Assembly: GCF_036421855.1 (NCBI RefSeq)
Contig: NZ_JAZGOK010000002.1
From: Georgenia_B sunbinii
GTDB taxonomy: Bacteria; Actinomycetota; Actinomycetes; Actinomycetales; Actinomycetaceae
DNA: 64,000 nucleotides
Reading direction: 5' to 3' (one strand)
Both the position numbers and the translations under genes were made by a program. The notes beneath the pieces are model-generated. The model searched no databases and was not told the origin of the DNA. It saw nothing but the letters and a program-made list of their open reading frames with translations. Of the stretch, positions 15,316-23,662 are shown piece after piece. Each line of letters starts with the position of its first letter. Position 1 is the first letter of the stretch.

Positions 15316-16077
15316 TCAGTCCTCCTCGGCGAGGGCGGCCAGCACCTCGTCCGAGGCGTCGAAGTTGGCGAAGACGTTCTGGACGTCGTCGCAGTCCTCG
15401 AGCGCGTCGATGAGCGTGATGACCTTGCGGGCGACGTCGACGTCGACCTCGACCACCATCGAGGGCACGAACTGTGCCTCGGCCGAGTCGTACTCCAGGC
15501 CGGCGTCCTGCAGCGCGGTGCGGACCGCGACGACGTCGGTGGCCTCGCTCAGCACCTCGAAGCTCTCCCCGAGGTCGGAGATCTCCTCCGCGCCGGCGTC
15601 CAGCACGGCGCCGAGGACGTCGTCCTCGGTGAGCCCCTCGGCCTTCGGCACGAGGACCACACCCCGCCGGTGGAACAGGTAGGACACCGAGCCCGGGTCG
15701 GCGAGGTTGCCGCCGTTACGGGTGAAGGCGACCCGGACGTCCGACGCGGCACGGTTACGGTTGTCGGTGAGGCACTCGACCAGAAGGGCGACCCCGCCGG
15801 GGCCGTAACCCTCGTACATGATCGTCTCGTAGTCGGCGCCGCCGGCCTCGTCCCCCGACCCGCGCTTGACCGCGCGGTCGATGTTGTCGGCCGGCACCGA
15901 GTTCCGCTTCGCCTTCTGCACGGCGTCGAACAGCGTCGGGTTGCCAGCGAGGTCACCACCACCCATGCGGGCCGCGACCTCGATGTTCTTCACGAGGTTG
16001 GCGAACAGCTTCCCCCGCTTCGCATCGATCGCGGCCTTCTTGTGCTTGGTCGTGGCCCACTTGGAGTGGCCGGCCAT
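15316..16077 (-). CDS. yebC: YebC/PmpR-family DNA-binding regulatory protein
   Basis: A 253-residue TACO1/YebC family protein. The N-terminal signature MAGHSKWATTKHKKAAIDAK and later EGYGPGGVALLVECLTDN are nearly invariant in the family. Members were long called transcriptional regulators; recent work on homologues points to help with translation of difficult peptide stretches. Which applies here cannot be told from sequence. It is placed between pdxT and ruvC, a classic actinobacterial neighbourhood. AAGGAGCAT-like bases precede the ATG (GAGCATCC on the minus strand). Confidence 0.95.
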   Translation of the reverse strand: MAGHSKWATTKHKKAAIDAKRGKLFANLVKNIEVAARMGGGDLAGNPTLFDAVQKAKRNSVPADNIDRAVKRGSGDEAGGADYETIMYEGYGPGGVALLVECLTDNRNRAASDVRVAFTRNGGNLADPGSVSYLFHRRGVVLVPKAEGLTEDDVLGAVLDAGAEEISDLGESFEVLSEATDVVAVRTALQDAGLEYDSAEAQFVPSMVVEVDVDVARKVITLIDALEDCDDVQNVFANFDASDEVLAALAEED

Positions 16078-16127
16078 GGATGCTCCTTGCTCTGCGTTGC
16101 GCCCCGGAGGGCGACGGTGGACAGGTA

Positions 16128-16739
16128 CTAGCGCGACCCACGCACAAGATCGACGAAACGTCCGTGCACGCGGTGGTCGCCGCCGACCTCTGGATGAAAG
16201 GCGGTGGCGAGCAGCGAGCCCTGCTGAACCGCCACGATCCTACCGGTGGCGCCGGCCGTGCTCACCCTCGCAAGCACGTCGACCTGAGGTCCGGCCTCCT
16301 CGACCCACGGCGCACGGATGAACACCGCGTGCAGCGGGCCCCCGTCGCCGGTGAGCGCCGGCGCGTCGAGGGCCGCCTCGAAGGAGTCGACCTGGCGGCC
16401 GAACGCGTTGCGCCGCACGGTGATGTCCAGACCGCCGAGGGTGCGCTGCTCCGGCCGGTCGGCGATCCGGTCGGCTAGCAGGATCATGCCGGCGCAGGAG
16501 CCGTAGACCGGCAGCCCGGCGGCGATCCGGTCCCGGACGGGCTCGTAGAGGTCGAAGGCGTCGAGCAGCCGGATGATGGTGGTCGACTCGCCGCCGGGCA
16601 GCACGAGGCCGTCGACCCGGGCCAGCTCGGCAGCGCGGCGCACCGTCACGCCGTGGGCGCCGGCGTGCTCGAGCGCGGCGAGGTGCTCGGGGACGTCACC
16701 CTGGAGGGCGAGGACACCGATCGTGGGTCGGCCGGTCAC
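16128..16739 (-). CDS. pdxT: Pyridoxal 5'-phosphate synthase glutaminase subunit PdxT
   Basis: Class I glutamine amidotransferase that feeds ammonia to PdxS for de novo PLP synthesis; 203 residues. The LPGGEST block is at 47-53, the nucleophilic Cys82 lies in YGSCAGM, and the His/Glu pair is in FHPEVGGD near residue 183. It has the usual length. It lies downstream of a NUDIX gene and pdxS on the same strand, with a 40-base gap to the NUDIX stop. Confidence 0.95.
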   Translation of the reverse strand: MTGRPTIGVLALQGDVPEHLAALEHAGAHGVTVRRAAELARVDGLVLPGGESTTIIRLLDAFDLYEPVRDRIAAGLPVYGSCAGMILLADRIADRPEQRTLGGLDITVRRNAFGRQVDSFEAALDAPALTGDGGPLHAVFIRAPWVEEAGPQVDVLARVSTAGATGRIVAVQQGSLLATAFHPEVGGDHRVHGRFVDLVRGSR

Positions 16740-16779
16740 TGGCGGTCTCCCTCGTGGTGGGTGGCTGGGAGAGGCGCGG

Positions 16780-17352
16780 TCACTGGACGAGGTGCGGGAC
16801 GGTGCCGTCCCAGCCGTCGAGCAGCCCGCGCACCACCGAGGGCAGCTCGGGCGGGTAGACGACCGTGCCAGCGGCGAGCTCGGTCTCGAGGTCGTCGAGC
16901 TGCCACCAGCGCAGCTCGTCGAGGACGTCCTTCTCGAGGCTCGTCCAGCCCGAGGTATCGAGCGCGGTGGAGGCGGTCCGGGCCACGAAGAACTCCTCGT
17001 CCTGACGGCAGGTGACTGCCGCGAAGTCGAAGACCGCGCTGCGGGTGAGGACCGGGCCGACGAGCGCGTCGTCGGCCAGCTGCAGCCCGGTCTCCTCCCG
17101 CAGCTCGCGCAGCGCCCCGGCGCGGGCCGGCTCGTCGGGACCGATGCCGCCGCCGACCGTGAACCACCAGCTGCGGGAGGTCTCCCCCGCGTCGTGGCCC
17201 CGGACCAGGAGCAGCCGGTCGGCGTCGTCGAGCACGATGACGCGCGCCGCCCGGCGGAACGGCAGGCCGTCGGGGCCTGGGACCCACTCCGGGTCCAGGC
17301 CGTACGTCAGCGGCGGCGCCGGCTGGCGGGGAGCCGGCGGACTACCAGCCAC
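16780..17352 (-). CDS. NUDIX hydrolase
   Basis: A 190-residue NUDIX pyrophosphohydrolase. The NUDIX box GGIGPDEPARAGALRELREE plus TGL fits GX5EX7REUXEEXGU, with both metal-binding Glu residues present, at about residues 90-112. The substrate cannot be read from the sequence; family members act on nucleoside diphosphates linked to other groups. GTG 17352 overlaps the pdxS 3' end by 11 bases, so the gene is probably coupled to pdxS translation; the ribosome-binding site (GGCGGAG) is poor. The frame is open upstream inside pdxS, but that part has no family similarity. The position inside the PLP synthase operon is noteworthy. Confidence 0.85.
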   Translation of the reverse strand: MAGSPPAPRQPAPPLTYGLDPEWVPGPDGLPFRRAARVIVLDDADRLLLVRGHDAGETSRSWWFTVGGGIGPDEPARAGALRELREETGLQLADDALVGPVLTRSAVFDFAAVTCRQDEEFFVARTASTALDTSGWTSLEKDVLDELRWWQLDDLETELAAGTVVYPPELPSVVRGLLDGWDGTVPHLVQ

Positions 17353-18268
17353 GCTCCGCCAGCCGGTGCGGCACCGGGATGTCGTCGACGTTGATGCCGA
17401 CCATCGCCTCGCCGAGGCCACGGGAGACATCGGCGATGACGCCGGGGTCGTCGTGGAAGGTGGTGGCCTTGACGATTGCGGCGGCGCGCTGCGCCGGGTT
17501 GCCGGCCTTGAAGATGCCCGAACCGACGAAGACTCCCTGGGCCCCCAGCTGCATCATCATCGCGGCGTCCGCCGGGGTCGCGATGCCGCCCGCGGTGAAG
17601 AGCACGACGGGCAGCTCACCGGTCTCGGCGACCTCCTTGACGAGGTCGTAAGGCGCCTGCAGCTCCTTGGCCGCGACGTAGAGCTCGTCCTCCGGCAGGT
17701 TGGCCAGGCGGCGGATCTCATGACGGATCTGGCGCATGTGGGTGGTGGCGTTGGAGACGTCACCGGTCCCGGCCTCGCCCTTGGAGCGGATCATCGCCGC
17801 GCCCTCGGTGATCCGGCGCAGCGCCTCGCCGAGGTTGGTCGCGCCGCAGACGAAGGGCACGGTGAAGTTCCACTTGTCGATGTGGTTGGCGTAGTCCGCA
17901 GGCGTGAGGACCTCGGACTCGTCGACGTAGTCGACGCCGAGGCTCTCGAGCACCTGGGCCTCGACGAAGTGGCCGATGCGAGCCTTGGCCATCACCGGGA
18001 TGGAGACGGTGGCGATGATGCTGTCGATCATGTCCGGGTCGCTCATCCGGGAGACGCCACCCTGGGCGCGGATGTCGGCCGGGACCCGCTCGAGCGCCAT
18101 GACGGCGACGGCGCCGGCGTCCTCCGCGATCTTGGCCTGCTCGGCGGTGACAACGTCCATGATGACGCCGCCCTTGAGCATCTCGGCCATCCCGCGCTTG
18201 ACCCGTGCCGTTCCGGCCTCAGGGGTGGCGGCCGATGCGGTGGCGGGGGCGGTGGGCTGCTGTGACAC
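17342..18268 (-). CDS. pdxS: Pyridoxal 5'-phosphate synthase lyase subunit PdxS
   Basis: Builds PLP from ribose 5-phosphate, glyceraldehyde 3-phosphate and ammonia; 308 residues. The (beta/alpha)8 barrel keeps Asp38 in GGVIMDVV, Lys95 in PVMAKARIGHF (imine lysine) and the second lysine in MIRSKGEAGTGD (near 163). The N-terminal 20 residues are Ala/Thr/Pro-rich and extra to the core. The start is GTG 18268 with GAGG seven bases upstream. First gene of pdxS-NUDIX-pdxT. A TACGCT sequence about 12 bases before the start may be a -10 box. Confidence 0.96.
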   Translation of the reverse strand: MSQQPTAPATASAATPEAGTARVKRGMAEMLKGGVIMDVVTAEQAKIAEDAGAVAVMALERVPADIRAQGGVSRMSDPDMIDSIIATVSIPVMAKARIGHFVEAQVLESLGVDYVDESEVLTPADYANHIDKWNFTVPFVCGATNLGEALRRITEGAAMIRSKGEAGTGDVSNATTHMRQIRHEIRRLANLPEDELYVAAKELQAPYDLVKEVAETGELPVVLFTAGGIATPADAAMMMQLGAQGVFVGSGIFKAGNPAQRAAAIVKATTFHDDPGVIADVSRGLGEAMVGINVDDIPVPHRLAERGW

Positions 18269-18361
18269 GTTGACCTCGGAGCGTAGGTGGATGAGTACCC
18301 CACAATCCTACCCGTCGCGGCGGCGCAGCCCACCGACCTTCCGACGGCCGGCCCGCCCGGG

Positions 18362-19630
18362 TTAGGCGCGCGCCCCGGCCACGGTCCGGAGGAACGCGGC
18401 ACGGCTGCCGGTCACCCGCTCGAGCAGCGCGCGCTCCTCGTGCGGGAAGTCGTGCTGGGCGCGGCCGGTGGCGGCCCGCTGCCGGAGGAAGGCGAGATCG
18501 GTGGCGGCACGCTGGAAGACCTTCATGTCACGGACGGCTCCCGGCCCGCCGCGCCCGGCCCACCGGCGCGCGGTGCGCCGTGCCGGGAACGAGCTGAGCA
18601 TTGCGACCTCGTGGGGCGCGAACCAGCCGGCCCGGGCGTAGTCCACCAGGCGGTGCTCGATGATCCGCCGTTCGCTGCGCCGCAACCACAGGATGATGAC
18701 GATGCCGCAGGCGAACAGCGGCAGCTGGACGAGCAGGTACATTCCGAAGAAGGCGTCGGTGAAAGTGCTGCCGTTCCACAGCGCGTGCAGCGCGACCGCG
18801 ACCAGCCAGCCGACCGGCAGCGCCAGCAACCAGGCGTTGCGGGACCGGCTGCGTGCGGCGATCCCCAGTGCGATCCCGATGGCCGCGGTGAACAGCACGT
18901 GGGCGAACGGCGACATGAGGCCGCGCATGATGAAGATCTGCGGCAGGACCTCGATGGAGCGGCCGAAGTAGAGGATGTTCTCCACGAACGCGAAGCCTGC
19001 CGCGACGGTAGCCGCGTAGACGAGGCCGTCGACCGGACCGTCGAAGTACCGGCGACGGGCGAGGAACAGCACGAGGACGCCGACGCCCTTCGCGGTCTCC
19101 TCGACGAGCGGCGCGATGACCGAGGCGCCGACGAGCTCGGCGGTCTCCACGCTTCCCGTGCTGATGAAGACGGCTTCGGTGAACATGGTGTTGACGAGGA
19201 GCGAGACGAGCGTGGAGACGCCCGCTCCCCAGAGGAAGGCGAAGATCAGCGCGCCGCGCGGCTCCGGTTCCCAGCGGTCGATCCAGCGGATCCCGAGGAG
19301 CACACCGACGAGCGGCACGAGCGCGACGACGGCGCCGACGAACGCAGCACCGGGGCCGGTCATCACCGCGATGAGCGTGACGGAGACCAGCAGCGCGACG
19401 GCGGCGACGAGGATCCCGAGCACGGCCCACACCGTGCTCCCCCGGCGCTGCGGGCGAACCTGCCACGGCGCTGACGGCGCGCCGGGTGGCCCTCCGGCGC
19501 CCCACGGAGCGGTGTGCGGCGGCTGCTGGGTAGGCGGCACGTGGGGAGGCGGGTGCTGGGTAGGCGGCACGACGCCGGTCCCTGCCAGCGGGCGGCCGGC
19601 AGGCGGGTAGGGCTCGGGTGGAAAGGCCAT
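18362..19630 (-). CDS. PrsW-family intramembrane metalloprotease
   Basis: A 422-residue membrane protein. A Pro-rich cytoplasmic head (1-60, PPTQHPPPHVPPTQQPP) is followed by eight or so membrane helices (about 66-290) and a soluble, Arg-rich C-terminal region. PrsW signatures are present: EETAK at 177-181, FVENILYF at 215-222, FAHVLFT at 242-248 and LALPVGWLVAVALHALWN further on. PrsW cleaves the anti-sigma factor RsiW in Bacillus; the substrate here is unknown. It is transcribed in the same direction as the pim operon upstream but separated from it by a hairpin. Confidence 0.85.
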   Translation of the reverse strand: MAFPPEPYPPAGRPLAGTGVVPPTQHPPPHVPPTQQPPHTAPWGAGGPPGAPSAPWQVRPQRRGSTVWAVLGILVAAVALLVSVTLIAVMTGPGAAFVGAVVALVPLVGVLLGIRWIDRWEPEPRGALIFAFLWGAGVSTLVSLLVNTMFTEAVFISTGSVETAELVGASVIAPLVEETAKGVGVLVLFLARRRYFDGPVDGLVYAATVAAGFAFVENILYFGRSIEVLPQIFIMRGLMSPFAHVLFTAAIGIALGIAARSRSRNAWLLALPVGWLVAVALHALWNGSTFTDAFFGMYLLVQLPLFACGIVIILWLRRSERRIIEHRLVDYARAGWFAPHEVAMLSSFPARRTARRWAGRGGPGAVRDMKVFQRAATDLAFLRQRAATGRAQHDFPHEERALLERVTGSRAAFLRTVAGARA

Positions 19631-19691
19631 GAGAACCAGCGTACGGCCGTCGTCGTGCGCTCAGCGCACCCCGGCGACCGCCCCGATGGGG

Positions 19692-19716
19692 AGTTCTCCC
19701 CTCGTGGGGGAGAACT
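19692..19716 (-). terminator. Hairpin ending the thrS-pim operon
   Basis: AGTTCTCCCC (19692-19701), loop TCGTG, and GGGGAGAACT (19707-19716) lie 11 bases after the stop of the LemA-like gene. An overlapping GGGGAGTTCTCCCC palindrome could form an alternative hairpin. Confidence 0.65.
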
Positions 19717-19727
19717 TCCTGTCGGTG

Positions 19728-20315
19728 TCAGGCCGGGCGGGTGTCGTCCATGTCGAAGCCGCGGGGCATCGGGGCGCGCCCGGCGAGGCGGAGCAGCCGC
19801 ACGACCGGGTTGGCGCGCAGCCGGCGGACCTCGACGACGTGCGCGTTGTGGAAGCGGCGCGCGAGCTCCAGGCGGTACCAAGCGGCGTCGAGCCGGTGCA
19901 GCGGATCGGCCGCGATGGCGTCGTCGGCGAGCGTCTGCTCACCACCACGGGCATCGATGACAGCCCGGAGCACGCGTGACAGCTCGCTCTCCACGAGGCC
20001 ACGGTCGACGTCGCTGATCTCCTCGTCGACCTCAGTACTGCCGCCGAGCCCGTCCCGGACGACCGCCACCGGCGCGCTGGCCGTGGCACGCTGCGCGACG
20101 TCGGCGACGAGCACCGCCTCGACGGGATCGAGGGCGCCGCAGAGCGCGAGCTCGTGCGCGGCGACCGCGCGGAGCGCGAGCTGCAGGTCGAGCGTGCTGC
20201 GTGACCGCAGCACCTTGCGGTGCAGGCGGTCGACGCGCGAGGCGAGCAGCCACAGCACCCAGCCGAGGACGAGGAGCAGCAGCACGACCACCAGTGCCCA
20301 GGCTTCCCAGGTCAT
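19728..20315 (-). CDS. LemA-like membrane protein at the end of the pim operon
   Basis: A 195-residue protein with one N-terminal membrane helix (about 5-27), then SRVDRLHRKVLRSRSTLDLQ and a long helical region, as in LemA-type and related actinobacterial proteins. As I recall, the gene in this position in M. tuberculosis (Rv2609c) has a comparable membrane N-terminus followed by a NUDIX domain; that domain is absent here. The C-terminal ANPVVRLLRLAGRAPMPRGF is basic and may lie at the membrane. ATG overlaps the pimA stop by four bases. Function unknown. Confidence 0.7.
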   Translation of the reverse strand: MTWEAWALVVVLLLLVLGWVLWLLASRVDRLHRKVLRSRSTLDLQLALRAVAAHELALCGALDPVEAVLVADVAQRATASAPVAVVRDGLGGSTEVDEEISDVDRGLVESELSRVLRAVIDARGGEQTLADDAIAADPLHRLDAAWYRLELARRFHNAHVVEVRRLRANPVVRLLRLAGRAPMPRGFDMDDTRPA

Positions 20316-21511
20316 GACCTGCCCTCCGCTCGGTCGTCGCCGTCGATCGCGGCACGGAGCCGGCCGACGACCGTCCGGGAGCCGGCGTCCTCACGGACGT
20401 GCCCGGCGTCGGCGGTGACCATCTCGTAGACGGCGAGCACCTCGCGGGTGACGCGCGACCAGTCGTACCGCCGCACCGCCACGCGCGCGGCACGGTCGAG
20501 CGCCGCGGTCTCCTCGCGGTCGCGGACCGCGCGCAGCAGGACCGCGGCGAGGTCGGCGCTGTCGCCGTTACGGAACAGCCGACCGTAGCGACCGCCGTCG
20601 AGCACGGCCCGGAAGGCCGCGATGTCGCTGGCAATGACGTGGGCGCCGCCGCTCATCGCCTCCACGAGGACGATCCCGAAGCTCTCCCCGCCGGTCTGCG
20701 GTGCGACGTAGACGTCCACCGAGGCGAGCAACGACTCCTTCTCGGCCTCGGTGAGGGGGCCGAGGAACGTCACCGCGTCGCCGAAGCGTGCCAGCGCGGC
20801 CCGTTCCTCGACGGCGTCACCACGTCCGGCAATGAGGAAGCGGGCGCCGGGGACCTCTGCGAGCACCTGCGGGATGGCGGCCGCGAGAACCGGCAGGCCC
20901 TTGCGCGGCTCGTCGAGCCGGCCGAGAAAGGCGATCGTCGGCCGCTCCGGGGTGCCGCGCCAGGCCTCGGCGGCGGTCGCCTCGGTGAAGTGGTCGACGA
21001 ACACCCCGTTCGGCACGACGACGGCATCACCGGCGAGGTGCTCGACGAGCGTGCGCCGCGCCTCCTCGGAGACGGCGATGCGCCCGCTGATCTTCTCCAG
21101 GAGCGGCCGCACCATCGGTGAGGCGACCTGCAGCGCGCGGGAGCGGTCCATCGCGGTGTGGAAGGTGCCGACGATCGGGCCGCGGGCGATCCACAGCGCG
21201 AGCATCGACAGGCTCGGGGTGATCGGCTCGTGCAGGTGGAGGACGTCGAAGTCGCCCTCGGCGAGCCAGCGCCGGGTGCGGGCCGCCGACACCGGCCCGA
21301 AGTTCAGCCGGGCGACCGAGCCGTTGTACGGGAGCGCTACTGTCCGGCCGGCGGGAACGACGTACGGCGGCACCGGGGTGGCGTCCTCCGCCGGCGCGAG
21401 CACGCTGACGTCGTGGCCGGAGGCGATGAGCTCCTCGGCGAGGTCACGGACGTGGAACTGGACCCCGCCGGGGACGTCGAAGGAGTAGGGGCAGACGATC
21501 CCGACGCGCAT
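20312..21511 (-). CDS. pimA: Phosphatidylinositol alpha-mannosyltransferase PimA
   Basis: GT4 glycosyltransferase that adds the first mannose from GDP-Man to phosphatidylinositol at the cytoplasmic membrane face; 399 residues. The N-terminus MRVGIVCPYSFDVPGGVQFH, VLHLHEPITPSLS, GRLDEPRKGL (donor-binding) and GESFGIVLVEAMSGG (the E-x7-E retaining motif) are characteristic. ATG 21511 overlaps the upstream stop by one base (TGATG), so the longer open frame into the acyltransferase gene is not used. The assignment to PimA, and not another GT4, rests on these motifs and on the neighbours patA and pgsA. Confidence 0.92.
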   Translation of the reverse strand: MRVGIVCPYSFDVPGGVQFHVRDLAEELIASGHDVSVLAPAEDATPVPPYVVPAGRTVALPYNGSVARLNFGPVSAARTRRWLAEGDFDVLHLHEPITPSLSMLALWIARGPIVGTFHTAMDRSRALQVASPMVRPLLEKISGRIAVSEEARRTLVEHLAGDAVVVPNGVFVDHFTEATAAEAWRGTPERPTIAFLGRLDEPRKGLPVLAAAIPQVLAEVPGARFLIAGRGDAVEERAALARFGDAVTFLGPLTEAEKESLLASVDVYVAPQTGGESFGIVLVEAMSGGAHVIASDIAAFRAVLDGGRYGRLFRNGDSADLAAVLLRAVRDREETAALDRAARVAVRRYDWSRVTREVLAVYEMVTADAGHVREDAGSRTVVGRLRAAIDGDDRAEGRS

Positions 21512-22464
21512 CAGGCCACCGCCTTGCGGACCGACGCCAGCCGGTCCGGGTCGGCGTCCGCGACGAAGACCGGCTGCAGCATGTGCCAGTCCTCCGGGTG
21601 CTCGGCGATCGCGGCGGCGAGCTCGTCGACCCACAGCTGGGTGAGGTGCACCACCGCGTCGGCGCGGTCCATCCCGGCCGGTGCCCGAAGCGGCCGGCCG
21701 AAGGCGATGTGGATGCCCCACGGGGTGCCGGCGGCTCGGCGGCGGACGCCGCGCAGCCGCTCGTAGGAGATCATCGTGGCGACGAGCGGGGCACCGGTGG
21801 CCGCCGCGAGGGCCGCCGGTCCGGGCGCGACCCGTGCTGGCTCACCGAACATCTGCACCTCGATGCCGCCCCGGGAGAGGTCACGGTCGGCGAGCAGGGG
21901 GGTGATCACCGGCTTGCCGAGGGTGGCGCGCAGGACCTCGCGGAACGTCGAGCCGCCCTTCTCCAGCGGGATGATCGTCATGCCGAGCGACCGGCGGAAG
22001 GAGAGGAATCCCTGGAACAGCTCCTCCGGCTCGAGGTGCTCGGCGACGGTGACGACCGGCGCGAGGAACTGGGTGGCCCAGGCGCCGGCGAGGTCCCAGT
22101 TGCCGTTGTGCCCGAGCGCGGCGACTACCGGGCGGCCGGCGGCGAACTCCTCGCGGAGCGGGCCGTCGTTGCTGCACCTCACCCGCTGCGCGAGCTGTGC
22201 GGGGGTCACGCCGGAGAGCCGGAGCGACTCCTCGTAGTACCGCAGGTAGGAGCGCATGCCGGCCCGGGTGAGCCGGCGCAGCCGCGCCGGTCCGGCGTCC
22301 GGCACCACCCGGGCGAGGTTCGCCCGGAGTTGGTGGACGCCGCCGATCCCGGCGAGCGTCGCGATGTCCGCGGCCGCCGCGAAGATCGCGCCGGTGAGGG
22401 CGCGGGGCAGCCGGGGAACCACACGTGCCGCCAGCAGGAGGAGGGCGGCGCCGTCGACCTTCAT
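21511..22464 (-). CDS. patA: Phosphatidylinositol mannoside acyltransferase
   Basis: LpxL/HtrB-family acyltransferase, expected to acylate the mannose of PIM1/PIM2 at the membrane; 317 residues. The HX4D catalytic motif is H119-D124 in GHNGNWDLAG. EKGGSTFREVLR and LLADRDLSRGGIEVQMFG match the family. Hydrophobic N-terminal stretches (7-40) would hold it at the membrane. ATG 22464 overlaps the pgsA stop by four bases, and the stop overlaps the pimA start. The name follows the Rv2611c-like position. Confidence 0.9.
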   Translation of the reverse strand: MKVDGAALLLLAARVVPRLPRALTGAIFAAAADIATLAGIGGVHQLRANLARVVPDAGPARLRRLTRAGMRSYLRYYEESLRLSGVTPAQLAQRVRCSNDGPLREEFAAGRPVVAALGHNGNWDLAGAWATQFLAPVVTVAEHLEPEELFQGFLSFRRSLGMTIIPLEKGGSTFREVLRATLGKPVITPLLADRDLSRGGIEVQMFGEPARVAPGPAALAAATGAPLVATMISYERLRGVRRRAAGTPWGIHIAFGRPLRAPAGMDRADAVVHLTQLWVDELAAAIAEHPEDWHMLQPVFVADADPDRLASVRKAVA

Positions 22465-23081
22465 CGCGTGCCCGTCCCGTCCTCGAGGGTCTGCCGGCGC
22501 ACCGCGGCGATCCGCTGGCCGACGGTGAACAGGCTGGCCGCGGCGAGCAGCCCGAGCGCGACCACGAGCACCCAGACCGGTGCACCGAGGCCAACGACCA
22601 GCACCGCGACGAGGACGACGACAAGCCGGTCGGCCCGCTCGGCGATGCCGCCCGAGGCGGTGAGGCCGAGCCCCTCGGCCCTTGCTCGCGCGTAGGACAC
22701 CAGGTTGCCGAGGACCAGGCAGGCGAGCGCGCCGGCGACGATCCACGGCTGGTCCTCACGCACGCCCCACACCAGCAGGCCGGCGAAGATCGCGGCGTCG
22801 GAGAGCCGGTCGAGGGTGGAGTCGAGGAACGCGCCCCACCGTGACGAGCGGCCCAACGCCCGCGCCATGAGGCCGTCGACGCTGTCGGCGAGCACGACGG
22901 CCGCGATCGCGAACGGGGCGATGATGAAGTGCCCCAGCGGCAGCAGCCACATCGCCAGGCCGACAGTGAGCACGGTGCCGACCACGGTGACGGCGTCGGG
23001 GCTGACCCCGGCACGCACCAGTGCCCGGGCGACCGGCCCGAAGACGGCGTCGGTGAACCGACGGCCGGAGGTGCTCAGCAC
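22461..23081 (-). CDS. pgsA: Phosphatidylinositol phosphate synthase (CDP-alcohol phosphotransferase)
   Basis: Transfers a phosphatidyl group from CDP-diacylglycerol, in Actinobacteria at this locus to inositol 1-phosphate; 206 residues with several membrane helices. The CDP-alcohol phosphotransferase signature is complete: Asp66, Asp69-Gly70, Ala73-Arg74, Gly83, Asp87 and Asp91 (DSVDGLMARALGR then WGAFLDSTLDRLSD). GTG 23081 has GAGGAGG five bases upstream, so the longer open frame (start 23192) is rejected. It overlaps the HIT gene by seven bases. Substrate choice is inferred from the pim neighbours. Confidence 0.92.
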   Translation of the reverse strand: MLSTSGRRFTDAVFGPVARALVRAGVSPDAVTVVGTVLTVGLAMWLLPLGHFIIAPFAIAAVVLADSVDGLMARALGRSSRWGAFLDSTLDRLSDAAIFAGLLVWGVREDQPWIVAGALACLVLGNLVSYARARAEGLGLTASGGIAERADRLVVVLVAVLVVGLGAPVWVLVVALGLLAAASLFTVGQRIAAVRRQTLEDGTGTR

Positions 23082-23662
23082 GATGCCTCCTCGTGCCACG
23101 CGGCCGCGACGGCCTCGCGGGTGTCCCCCAGGACCTGCGGCAGCGCCTTGGTCTGGGCCACGATCGCCAGGAAGTTCGCGTCCCCGGCCCACCGCGGTAC
23201 GACGTGCTGGTGCACGTGGGCGGCGATCCCCGCACCGCCGACCTCACCCTGGTTCATCCCGAGGTTGAACCCGGCGGGCGCACTGACCCGGCGCAGCACC
23301 CGCATCGCGGTCGCGCTGAGGTCAGTGACCTCGTGACGCTCCGCGTCGGTGAGGTCGGTGAGGTCCGCGACGTGACGGTAGGGGCACACAAGAAGGTGTC
23401 CTGGGTTGTAGGGGTAGAGGTTGAGCACGACGTAGGCGTCGCGCCCCCGGTGGACGATGAGCGCCGTGGCGTCGTCCTGCTCCGGCGCCCGGCAGAACGG
23501 GCACTGCGCCGCGCCGCCGCCGGTGGGCTTGTTCTCCCCGCCGATGTACGCCATCCGGTGCGGCGTCCAGAGCCGGCCGAACGCGTCGGGCGCGCCAGCC
23601 AGCGCGGCGGCGTCCTCCGCGCCCCCGGGCGCCCCCACGCCCGGCTGGTCAGGTCCCGTCAC
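23075..23662 (-). CDS. HIT-domain protein (AP4A phosphorylase/hydrolase type)
   Basis: A 195-residue histidine-triad protein. The triad HVHQHVVPRW begins at residue 149 (His149, His151, His153 catalytic), and a zinc-type CPFC sits at 54-57 with RDAYVVLNLYPYNPGHLLV after it. The Rv2613c-type enzyme at this place is reported as an AP4A phosphorylase; I infer the same activity here. GTG 23662 overlaps the thrS stop by four bases. The gene links thrS to the phospholipid genes in one operon. Confidence 0.88.
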   Translation of the reverse strand: MTGPDQPGVGAPGGAEDAAALAGAPDAFGRLWTPHRMAYIGGENKPTGGGAAQCPFCRAPEQDDATALIVHRGRDAYVVLNLYPYNPGHLLVCPYRHVADLTDLTDAERHEVTDLSATAMRVLRRVSAPAGFNLGMNQGEVGGAGIAAHVHQHVVPRWAGDANFLAIVAQTKALPQVLGDTREAVAAAWHEEASC

